64,000 nucleotides of DNA, from the NCBI RefSeq assembly GCF_047495875.1, contig NC_092480.1:930001-994000 (forward strand). The letters run 5' to 3'. The translations under genes and the position numbers were made by a program. The notes under the pieces are model-generated. The model saw only the letters and a list, made by a program, of their open reading frames with translations. It searched no databases and was not told the DNA's origin. The stretch's first letter is position 1. Each line of letters begins with the position of its first letter. Positions 43,901 through 55,900 of the stretch are shown piece after piece. This DNA is from Pithys albifrons albifrons (taxonomy: Eukaryota > Chordata > Aves > Passeriformes > Thamnophilidae).

Positions 43901-46900
43901 TCTGGGAGCTGATCAAGCTCCAACACATCGTGTTGTTCAGCAGTTCATGTCTCCTGCAAAAAGCTGGAGAGCAGTTTAGGAGAGGCTGTGCAGGCAGGAG
44001 GGCAAATCCAGCCCTCCCATGGGCTCGCTCTGCCCAGCTGAAGGAGCCTCTGCCCTGATCCAGCAGTTCTCCAGCCTGCCCCATGGCTCAGCATCCCCAG
44101 GGAACCAGCAGGGCTCTCCGAGGTGCTCAGGGGGAGTGTGCTGGCTGCAGTTACTCATGGATGGCAAAATATTTGAGTCAACGATAACAGTTTTGTGGCA
44201 GCCTGTTCTCTGCTATCTAGAAACAGCTCTGGAGATTTAATCTGAAATATTTAACAGCACTGACTGTGGAAGCTGAGCTGCCTTGTTGGAACTTTGCTCT
44301 CCAGCAATGCCCCAGCACAATGTCACAGCAGAACAAGCTGTTGCCCCCATCACCTCTGAGATCTCCTCTATCTCCTCACCATCTGCACCTCAACCACGAA
44401 GCAGCTCCGTGCCCTCTCCCCCAGCCTGGCTGCCTTTCTGCTCTGCTCCAGCCTGCCCTCCCTTCCTGCCTTCCTCCCAACCTGCTTCTCAAAGCTTTTT
44501 CTCTTCCCCAGTCTCAGGTCTTTATCTTCTTCCATGCAATTCCCTGCTCTGCTCCAACCTCCAGCTTGCCACGTGCTCCTCCTGCCTCTCCATCAGCATC
44601 TGCTCTGACCACCCTCCCCAGCTGCTCCTGCCCCAGGAATGGGTTCATTCATTGCCTTCCGGCTCCCAAGAGCCAACAACTGCACATCCAACGATGGGAA
44701 TGCTGATAGTGTTAATGGATGATCACAATCAGCATCCACACACCTGAGCAGGACTCCAGGAGGATCTTCAAGGCCCGCAGTTTCTACCTTTGAAACCCAC
44801 AGGGGGAAGGTTTGATGCAATCTGAAGGCAGTAGCTGAAGGGAAGAAAAGCGAGGAGAGGAGGAGGAAATAAAGTTCCCAGTTGCTAAAATAGAACAGGA
44901 AGGAAAAGGTAATCTCCTGGTTTCTTGGCTACAGGAGCTTCACTCCCATTCAAGCACAGCACAGTGATGAGGCAAGAGTCAAAGGCCTTGAGGGACATCC
45001 TCAGGTCCCAGGGAAGGTGTCTGAGTCACCCCCAGACACCCCAAAACTTGGAAACTGGGATGTGCAGCTGGAACAGTTTCACTGCACATCACTGCCATTG
45101 GGCCCAAGTTCTTCTGCACAGCCTTTCCTCCTCTTCCAAGCTTCCCATCTCTTATTTTTTCCTCCCTACACAAACAGACTTTGACCTTCCTTTGTCCCTT
45201 CCTCTCCTACAAGGTCAGACACAGTGTCCTCCAAGTCCTGCCCTCTGTGTCAGCAGGGGGCATTGGGGGCACCTTGGCCAGGAATTCTGTGAGTGCAAAT
45301 GTTTCTGGAGACTGACCCTACTCAGTGCTAACCTGAGAGTCTCAGTCTGAGAGAACTGCCCTGGGCTGCCCTGGCAGACAGTGAGGAGCAGGAGGCACCT
45401 CCAGAGGCCACTCATCCCACCTATCTCAGACACCCATCTCAGGCTGAGATGAATGGCCCTCTGGAGATGACTATTCCTCTTGATTGACTCCAAAGGGACC
45501 CAGGGGCAACTAGTTCAGGCTTAGATGTCCAAGAGTGAGGTATTTAAAAAAGGGCGAGGTGATTTCTGCTCCCAGTGGTTATGTAAATGGGAGCTGGATA
45601 CACAAATCTCTCCAAGGCTTCAGCAGGACCAGCCAGTGTTTGTGCACGGATTTATTTGCAAACAAATCTGGTCTTTTTCTATTTCAGTGAATGTAAAATT
45701 TAAGTGATTCCAGCTGCAAGGCAAGGTTTGGGTGTGACAGGGACAACAACGCTCCTCTTGCAGTTAAATCAGTAACTTTCTTACAAATATTTTAGAAAGA
45801 GCCTCAGTTTCCTTTCAGTTTCTGTCAACATCAGGACTCGCACTGCAGTAGTCAGATCTCTCTTTAAAGGGCTGTTCAAACAACCTGCACTTAAGATTTA
45901 ATCTTTTCTAGCTCCAGGAGATAAAAAGAAAGAAAAGTGTAAGTGGCAGCAGATTCTCTCCTGCTGCAAACTGCCAGAACTCCACTAATTTTAATGGAGC
46001 TTCAGCCCAGCCAACAACTTGCCTCTTGCTCCACAGCCAGACACGCTGGGATCCAAAACCTCCAGCATGTGCAGGATGCAGCCCTGCCCTCCCTGAACTG
46101 CATCAAAGGGGGGATTTAAATGGGGAAAGGCTGCTCTGAGCCCCTGCACGACATTCCCAGGAGCTTCCCCATACACGAGGCTGTTCTGGGCAGGGGGAAA
46201 GGCAGCGATAAGCTCGGCTTAGCCGGGCAGACTGAGCCTGTGCCGCTCTCCTTGCTTCACCTGGCAGCTGCTTTGCATAGCTCTGGCATCAGATCTGGTG
46301 CGAGTTTGCCTCGGGAGGTTTCTCTGGGGATGGGAGAAGCCGGAGCAGTTCCGGCCAACTCCCCCCAGCGGGACCTGCGCTGCTCTGGGGGAGCAGGGAC
46401 GGGGCTGGCAGGACACACACCATTCCCACTGGGAGCAGGGCTGGGGCTGGCAGGACCCACACCATTCCCACTGGGAGCTCAGGGCCAGGCAGGACCCACA
46501 CCATTCCCATTGGGAGCAGGGATGGGGCTGCAGGACCCACACCATTCCCACTTGGGAGCAGGGCTGGGGCTGGCAGGACCCACACCATTCCCACTGGGAG
46601 CTCAGGGCCAGGCAGGACCCACACCATTCCCACTGGGAGCAGGGACGGGGCTGGCAGGACCCACACCATTCCCATTGGGAGCAGGGATGGGGCTGCAGGA
46701 CCCACACCATTCCCACTGGGAGCAGGGATGGGGCTGCAGTACCCACACCATTCCCATTGGGAGCAGGGATGGGGCTGCAGTACCCACACCATTCCCACTG
46801 GGAGCAGGGACGGGGCTGGCAGGACCCACACCATTCCCATTGGGAGTTGCTGGGCCAGGCAGGACCCACACCATTCCCATTGGGAGCAGGGATGGGGCTG

Positions 46901-49900
46901 CAGGACCCACACCATTCCCACTGGGAGCAGGGATGGGGCTGCAGTACCCACACCATTCCCATTGGGAGCTCAGGGCCAGGCAGGACCCACACCATTCCCA
47001 CTGGGAGCTCAGGCCAGGCAGGACACACACCATTCCCACTGGGAGCTCAGGCCAGGCAGGACACACACACCATTCCCACCGGGAGCTGAGGGTCAGGCAG
47101 GCACTGGGGGATCAAAGCAGCACCAGGGGAGAGAAGGAGAATCGAGACTGCAGCGCTCCTCCATCCTGGCCAGGCAAACACACTCAGGTGTCACCTCCGG
47201 GGGGTGGCAGCTCCTCAGCAGCGACAGAGGGAGCTCCTCCTTCCCCTCCCACCCAGCCCCACACCGAATTCAGTCCCGGTTTGATCTTGGAAGGGCTGAG
47301 GGAATTCGGGGTGATTTCAATCTTTAACAGGTGTTGGGGAATTCCCACAGGGAATCAGTTTTGTGCTGCAGCGCATTTGGGAGGGAAATTCAGAACAGCT
47401 GAACGGCAGTGGGGGAACAGTGCCAGGCAGACACAGGGCAGGGGGTTCAGCTGCCTGGGCTCAGATGTCGAACTTTTGGGTGTCTACTTGTGAGCCAATG
47501 GCTCCAGGCTCCCTTTGCAGCCACGGAGAGGAAGCAGGAGCTTCCAGAGGGCAAGTCATCTCACCCCCAAGACAGAGAGCAGAGCGATGAATCACCTTCT
47601 GGAGACACCCATTTCCATCAGTGACTGCACAAGCAGCCCGAGGTGAGCAGGTCAGACTTCAGCCTCAGAGTATTGAATAGCTAAAATTCAGATTAGTCTC
47701 ACCTATCCTGAGGATTTTAGCACCCCAGCTGATAAAGCAGTGCCACCAGAGGTGGGCAGAGCAGGCAGGATGCAGAGTGCCTTTCAATGGGCATTCTCTA
47801 CAAGCTGAGGAATTAACTTGTTCAAATCTCTCACCTCACACAACACGTGAAGTTAAAAGATTACCCAAGTGCTGGGAAACAAGAGTGGCAACAATTACAC
47901 AGCTATAAACAGTACTTGACCCACATGCTGTAAATGCTGCAAAATGCTCACCTGCACTGAGAAGGATGTGGTTCTATTGAGCAAACAAGATATTCAGCAT
48001 CAAACACACTCCTCGGGATTTCAACTGACTTGGGAGACTCAAGCAAACACCAAGTCACAGCAGCAGCTTCTCCAGAGCTGGCAGGGAGAGCCCTGACTGG
48101 TGGGAACCCACTTAAATCACCTTTTCTCCATTTTGTGGCTACCCTGATTCCCTCCAGCTGTGCCCACCAGCACTGGGGAGCAGAGACTGCAGCTGGGCAG
48201 GCACCAGGCAGCCCCTGCATCCTGCTGGGTTCTTGCTGTCCCAAGGCACTGAAAAAGTCCTTTCTAAAGGCAGCAAAGGAAAGTGGGAGCAGGATGGGGA
48301 GTTTTTGAGGCTCTGAAGACACAAACAGCCCAAAACACTGGAGCATCTCCATAGGAAAGCCAAGGCTGGTTAGCACAAGTGAATCTGTGCTGACTCAGAC
48401 AGCTCCAGACTCCAGGGGAAGCTTTCCCTGAACACTCCAGTGTTTCATTTGGGTGGGAAGCCCTGGGTGATAAAAAAGCCTTCCCATCCAAATTGTCAGC
48501 AGTGCCTCAGAGAAACCCCATCCCATCCCATCCCATCCCATCCCATCCCATCCCATCCCATCCCATCCCATCTCCCAGTGCAGCTCGGAGGGTGAGGATC
48601 CCTTCGTGTGGGGCAGGGCTGGGGGGAGAGCAGGACACCAGTGTGGGAGACTCCAGCACCTTCCAGAAGGAAACCCCAGGGCAGCAGTTGTTTGTTCCCA
48701 CGGAAAACATTTCACCTGCAGGTGCTGGGAGAGGGCAAGTCTCTTCTCTTAGACCAGAGGCAAGAGGCAGATCAGACCAGCTCTTCCTTTGCCCCTCGAA
48801 TTCAAGTCAAACCAGCCTTTTGTTCCCCTCTCCCCTCCCCATCCTTTTTTATCCTCTTCCATAATGGGATGTTTAAGAAAAAAAATAAAATAACCCAACC
48901 TCAAACCCTAATCACCTTCATTTGAATTTCAAATATCCCCCTCCTGGCCTCCCCCACGCCCCAACTGACTCGGAGCTGGGAATATGGAAATTTCTCCTGC
49001 TCGCCTTAAATGTGGCTGTGCTATGAAAATCATCAGCCTTATGCAAATGGGAGCAGCCCCGGTTGCCACGGCAACCAGCTGTTTCCAGCCCAACTGCTGC
49101 TGCTTTCATGTATCGGGACTTGGCCCGGGGCTGCGCTGGCTGCAGGGGGAGAGAGCGGAGCACTCCTGGAGGCTTTGAGGGAAGTTTCGCGAGGGAGAGC
49201 TGCCCTTGGAGAGCAAAGGTGTAGCCAAGGAGGAGGCTCAGCACGGGCTGGGAGAGGCCAAGTTTCCTCAAAAGACTTTGGCCTGGCAGGCTGATTGCAG
49301 CCTGGTAACAACCGAGGGCAAGAGAAAGCAGCTCAGGTGGTGCAGCCCTTCACCTGGATGCTGAGTGTACCCCTGAGCTGAGCTGGGGGGCTCCACCTCC
49401 ATCCCCTGCCTGTGCACTCCTCCTTTCCCCTCAGTCAGAGCTGGCACAGAGGTCAGAACCTTCATTCATTCCCCATTCTGGCACGAGCCATCCCCTTTGA
49501 GAGACCCTACCCCAACACCTGAGGTGGGAACACAACAAAGAGCAGCTTTCCCAGAGCCCAGCAGAGATCAGGGCTCTGCTCTGCCCATCCCTGGGGAGAG
49601 CAGCACCTGCAAAGCACTTTCACCCTGTCAAAAGTGGGGGAAGAGACAGAGCTGAGGGATGAGGGCAGAAAACTGAGTCTGCACCAAGGCAGAATGAGGC
49701 AAGGGCTTGGATTTTCCACCTGCCCTGATATGGATTTAATGCCAAATTCACTGCCATGGCAGGCGGGTACTGGGAGGGGATTTGGCTCTGGTGGGGTTTT
49801 GGTGCCCAGTTCCAGAGCTGCCCTTGCTCTCTGCTCCACTGCCAGGTGACCTCAGGTGTCCTGGGGCAGCAGCAGGGGGGTCTCGTGCTGACATCCTCCC

Positions 49901-52900
49901 ACAGGCATGGGCTGGGTGAAGATGAGGATGCAGGGGAAGAATGACATTCACAGCAGGGTGTCCTCGGAAGGAACACTTGGAAGAAGACACATCATAGCCC
50001 CTTACCACTTAACTTGAGTCTTAAAGGGACGGGTATTTCTGACTCTCAGGGAGAAGATCCTTCCTTATTGCTTTTTCCAGAGGAGACTGAGGGCAGATCC
50101 CATGGCTGTGTACAACTCCCTCCTGAGTGCAACACCCATCTCTGCTCTCTGAGATCTCTCACCCATCTCTGACCAGGGACAGGACCAGGAAACAGCTGGA
50201 GCTGTGCCAGGGCAGGGTCAGGTTGGATCTCAGGAAAAGGTTCTTCCCCCCGAGGGTGGTGGGCACTGACCAGGCTCCCCAGGGCAGTGGGCACAGCCCC
50301 AAGGCTGCCAGAGCTCCAGGAGGGTTTGGACAATGGTGGGATTGTTGGGGTGTCTGTACAAGGTAAGTTGGACTCAATGATCCTTGTGGGTCCCTCCCAG
50401 CTGAGGATCGATTCTCAGTCACTCAGAGAGGTTACCCAGGCCATGAGGGTGAGATAACCCATCGCCACCAGAGCCAGTCCCAGGCTCCAGCTCCACGTGC
50501 CTTCCCCACCCAACCACACTCCTCCACCATGTCCTGCTCCTCCAGCCCCCAGACTGGACTGGGGTCACCAACCCGTGTCCTGGGAGGGATCCCAGCCCTC
50601 CGAGGCAGCGATGGGGCTGCCCTGCATTGCACCCACCCCCCGCCCCGGGGTGCCCACACACCCGCCCTGGGCTCCGGCAGCTCGGGCAGCTCGGCGGGAT
50701 GCAGGGCGGGGAGCGAGGATGCTCAGCAGCGCCTGCAGCCATTCCCTCACCGAGGTTGTGTTTGAAGAGCTTCCCTATCGCCCTTTGGGGAGAGCTTTGG
50801 CTTCCCCCCCATTGCCTCAACAGATGAAATCAAAGGGAAGGAGCTTTGCTTGGTGTAACCTGTTTTGATGGAGCAGATAAACGGGGGAACAAGTGTCTGA
50901 CACAAACAAACAGACAGACAGGGGCAAGTCCCACCTCAGCGTTTCGTTGCATCAGATACCGAGGGCTCAGATAAACCACAAGAAGGGGGAGATCTCTCTC
51001 TGCCTCGGGGCTGCAAGACCAGGGGCGACACTCGGCAGTGCCAAGCCCCCACAGTTCCCATCAAAAAACTCAACCCTGAGCTCGCTGGCAGAGCTTTCAT
51101 CAGTTTAAAGAGATGAAAAGAGCTCAGAGCCGAGCACAGAACTCACCTTGTCATTACCCCCCATGGAGTCAGCAGCGGGACCGGCTGCCTGGGAGCTCAG
51201 CCACGCTCTGAACCGGGCTGGAATCACGGGGCAAAGGGAAAAAGGGACCCCCAGACTGGGAGGGAGGGACCCCCCCAGCTCCTGGGCCATGGGGAAACAT
51301 CCAGCCCGCAGTCTCTGTGGGAGAAACTGGTGCCTGTTCCCCTCTGCCCCAACACATGATTGAAAAACGGCAGGATGAGAAAAAAGGAAGGATTAAGATT
51401 CACAGGATTGGGCAGCACAGGCGATATTATTTATCAATTATTCTTTCTTCTATCATATCTTTTTTTAAATAGCAACATTTCACTCCAGCCAGTAGATTTG
51501 GAGAGGCTGGAATCAAACAAACTTGGGGAATATCTCACTAAAAAGCTTTTGAAGCATTTGCTGTGAAATTGCGTGGATGAAACAAAAAGGAAAAAAATAA
51601 AAGCTGATCTTTCCAAACCTCCCACTAAAGATGAACAATTTCAACAATTTTCTCAAAAAACCAAACCCCCCACAATTATTTCAAACGCTTTCAAAGTCAA
51701 ACAATGCTCCAAATTACCCCTTTTTTCCCCCCTCTAAGCCTGGAATTGGCGGAGATATGAAAGGATGAGATTATGGTTCTGCTACTGACACTTCCCATCA
51801 GATCTTGAGGCATCAGGTTGAGATCAAGGGCTTGGTTTACAAAAGCATTTTGGCACCCGACTCCCCCCTGTACTTTTTTTTATATTTTTTTTTAATTGTT
51901 CGAGCCAGCCTGCATGGTTTGGTGATGAAAGGCCTGTGGATATCTGCACCCAGGAGGATTTCTAGTCTTTGTAAGGTCAGTTTGGGAACAAACTTCTCCT
52001 TTGGGGGTAAGAGATTCCTGGGGAGTTGCGTGGATGGGTCTAATTCGGTAGGAAATGGGTCTTCAATTAATGAGTCATCAGAAAGCAGCTTTTTCCCACA
52101 CGGGGCTGGGAACCAAAACACTCAACTCTGAGGTGCTGCAGTAAATACTCCTCTAACGACGCGCACCAGGGAAAATAAAAACTTCCAGGGAAGTGCAGTA
52201 CAAAGAGCTCTGTTGTTTATAAACAGAACGGGCTGAAAGAAGGGGGAAAAACAACCCGAGGAAGGTGCGCGGAGGTTGTGGGTGAAGCACCAGGCAGCCC
52301 CTCCGTGGGTGCCGTGCCAGGATACGCCACCCGAACTGCAGGTGGGCGAGGGTCTCATCCTGCCCTGGGCACCCTCGGAGGTGTCACAAAGGGGGACACC
52401 CCGGGAGGGGCTGGGGCTGCGACCCCTCAAGCAGCTCCCGACTCTCTGCTGTGCCTCCCACAGCCTCCTCTGCTGGGGTGACCTCTGGAGAATCAGATCA
52501 CCGGGACAGCACCAGAAAAGAGGCATTTAAAAGGTTCTTTGTGTCGCTCCTTGCAAATGAAGGTGATTTACTCGTTCTGATTTCCCTGCCTGATTTGAGG
52601 GCTCCCTGAGCGGAGCTAATGCTGCGCCAACGTTTCTGTTATTTAGAAACAAATTGACTTCACTTCTGCGCTTTCTTTTCTCAATTACCACTAGAAAGAG
52701 GTGCCACAGCTCGCACTAATGGCTGGCTGGGAAGCTTAGGCTAAAAAAAGACATATTTTATCCAACCAAACGCGGTGCCAGCCCCTGGTTTAACATCGTT
52801 GACTCCAACAGCAGCAGCGGCCAAACTGTCCCACTGCAGTTACCAACACCAGAATCGAACACGCACTCCCCTAATCCTGATTAACGCTGCTCTCCATCAC

Positions 52901-55900
52901 CTCAGTGTGCCAAACATTCCAGGAGGCTCCACTGCCCAGTTTAAGGCCCTGTAACAACTACCGGGGGGGTTTGGAAGAGCTTGGGGGGGTTGGGATGTCT
53001 TTGTAGCTCCATAACTTGAAAACATTTATCTCAAAACCCACTTGGGGTGATCTGAGGGCCTCGAGGAGAAGCTGAGCTGACCAAAGTCAATGAGAGTTCA
53101 TGGACATGAATAGAACCAGATTTTATCTCTGCCTTAGATTGTGTCAAACAACCCAACTTAATAGCCAAGAGCACACAGAGGATTTCCAAATAAAGGGGTG
53201 CATTTAGTCCCTTTAAAACATGCTTAGAGGTCTCTGGATTAACCAAAATCTCTTTTTCCCCCCTAAATTATCTGAAATTATGTAAGTAAAAGAGAAGCAG
53301 TAAAATCATTCCATGCAAAGTTTTAATTGGCTCTTCCACATCCCCCGAGCTTAGGCCTCTTCATTAGTCAGGAGAACAACTGATTCTTCTACATTTTCTC
53401 TACCAGTTTTGGTGTTTCAAGGTTTTGTTTCTAAGTTCATAGCACAGCTTTTAATAATCTTAATTGGCTATATCTGGTGGGTGCTGAAATAATTCCTTTT
53501 TGCTGCTTCTTTGCCTGAAAGGGACGTGCCCCTGAGCCTTTGTGGAATGAGGGTTCCAGCCCCGTGTCCAAGCTCTCTGCAGGCAGTGGGAGTGAGAGAT
53601 GATGGCACAGAGCACAGACCTGATTCCTCTCGTGTCTGTCACACCTGGTGGCAGCTCAACCGGCAGAAATCAGCACTGACCCCAGTTAACAGATCAGAAG
53701 ATCATCCTGTTCTCCAGCTTTCCATATTCAAGGAATGCTGAGCAGGGTCAGGCGGAGCAGAGGAGACAAACCCAATCACACCTCAAGATGAAGAGCAATA
53801 GGTTTTGGCTGGAACCACCTAACTGGATTTGATTATTCCCAAAGTCCCTCCCATTTTCTTACACATCCACTGCCAAAACCGGGCGTAGTTTTGTCCCAGG
53901 AATTGCTCCTGCCGCGCTCCTGGCGCGATGGGAAGAGCTGCGGGTGCGACCCTGAGCGGACCGAGCCCATTCCTTGCCATGATCCCTTTGGCAAGGCGGG
54001 AGAATATTTCCCTGCTGGAGCCACCGAGGACATCGGCGGAGGATCTGCCTGTCGATCGAGGCAGCAGCGCAATCCTCGCCCCGAGCGCATTCCTGCTCAA
54101 CTCCCGGGCTGGCTGCGAGAGCGCCGAGCAGCAACAGGAGGCAGGCACGGCAGAAACTTCCAGCGCCCACACTCCCCTTCCCTTTCCTCGCCTGTCCCCT
54201 GCCCTCCCAGGCTGCCCGCACAGCCCGGCCCCTCTTACCTGGCTCCACCTGGTCCGGTTCGTGCCGGGTGTCTGTGGAATCTGCCGCATCCCCGCTCATC
54301 TTGAGCTCTGCGAAAAGGAGGCACAACCGATTTTAATAACAGGTCACAGTCCCAGGCAACAGGCACATGTGGCTTCCACTAAACAGCACAAATGAATGTG
54401 TAATTATAATAAACCATCAGACTTTCAAATTTCTGATTCCTCAACATACAGTCACTAGAATATTCATCAGCTCCGAGGATGCACTTTCCCTCCTGTTGCT
54501 CTTTGCATCCCCCTCACTCCTTCCCCCCTCCCCGACTTGCTCTGTGTTCTCACCCTCCCCATCACTCCTCACCCCCAGGATGAGGGTCCGTTACCCCAGG
54601 GAACCCCCCACCCCTGAGCTCTGGGAGGGCTCCCCAAACCTGCTGGGGTGCTCTCCCCTTGGCACCGACCTGCACGGCCCCTGGACTGGCAGGGGATCCC
54701 TCCCAGATATTCCCTCCTCTCCCAAATCGCCTCCTCCTCCCTCAGATGGCTCATCAAACTCAACTCGTTTTCCCCACTGCTCTAACCCCTATTTGCACCC
54801 TATTTTCCCCATTTTCTCTCACATGCTGTGCTCTCGCTCCTCACAAGCCACCAAGAAGCTGCTTCGCTGCAAGTGCAGACGCCAAGCCAGGAGCACAGAG
54901 AGTCCTTTCCCATCAACCTTCTGAATATTCCCCCCCAGCCTTATCAATGCCAACAGATTTGCCATTTACCCTTGAAGTGATGGCTCCCACCACACCCCGG
55001 GCCACTTTCTCCTTCGGGGACAGCTGAAAGAAAAGGTGGGAATGGTCAACTTGAAAGAGGCCAAGGCCACGCCAGTGAAGGAAGGGAGAACATCCATTCA
55101 AATTCAGATGGACACCTCCTCAGCTCTTACACCCTTTGCACGGGAATTTTAACTGTTTCCAGACTCGCTGGTGAGGGGGAAAGATAATTTTTTTTATCAA
55201 GATCCAAGTGATTTGCATGTTCTTGTGCAGCCAATCCCAGCCCCAGACTCAGCCATTTGCATGGGGCAGTGACAGCAGCCGGGCCCCGTTTGCTGTGGCT
55301 TTGCTGGGAAGGGAAGGCAGGTGGAAGGCACCCAAAAGCATCATGCAAACCTTTTCCTCTTCCCTATATCCACCTTTTATTACTTCCAAACGGCCAGAAG
55401 GATTATAAGAACCTTACGGGGGTTTGTACCCATTTCCCTCTGTCGTTCCCACTGGAACAGGCAGAGCTTTGTTTGTGTTCAGGTTTTCTTTTCCCCTGTT
55501 CAAACTTCTAGTGCACAAACAGCAGATAATCCACTTTTTGGCCAAGATTTAATGCCCTTGATCAAGTTAAAGTTTGAAACTTTCTTCAGCAAATGAGTCA
55601 AGGTAGAAAAAAAACCAAATCAGGATTTTATATCTGAGTGCAGAAACTTTCACATACTTCAGGAACTTCCTTTCTTTAAATTATATTAAGGAGTGAGGGG
55701 GAAAAGGAGAAAGAGAAGAGTTGTGGTGTGGGATTTTTTTTTCCCCTTCAAATAAACCCTCTGCAATTAAGACATGAATGTTTAGTGGGGCTTCTAAAGC
55801 ATTTCTACTGCAGGAAGAGTAATTACCATCAGCTATAAACATCTTCTTGTCTTGTAACACTGCCAAGGGACCCTGACTTAGGCAATCTACAAAGCACAAA

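Noticed and set aside
46120..47493. 457-codon open frame on plus and 269-codon frame on minus
   Set aside because: Both are created by the 40-45 bp minisatellite at 46405-47095, with no domain or splice evidence.
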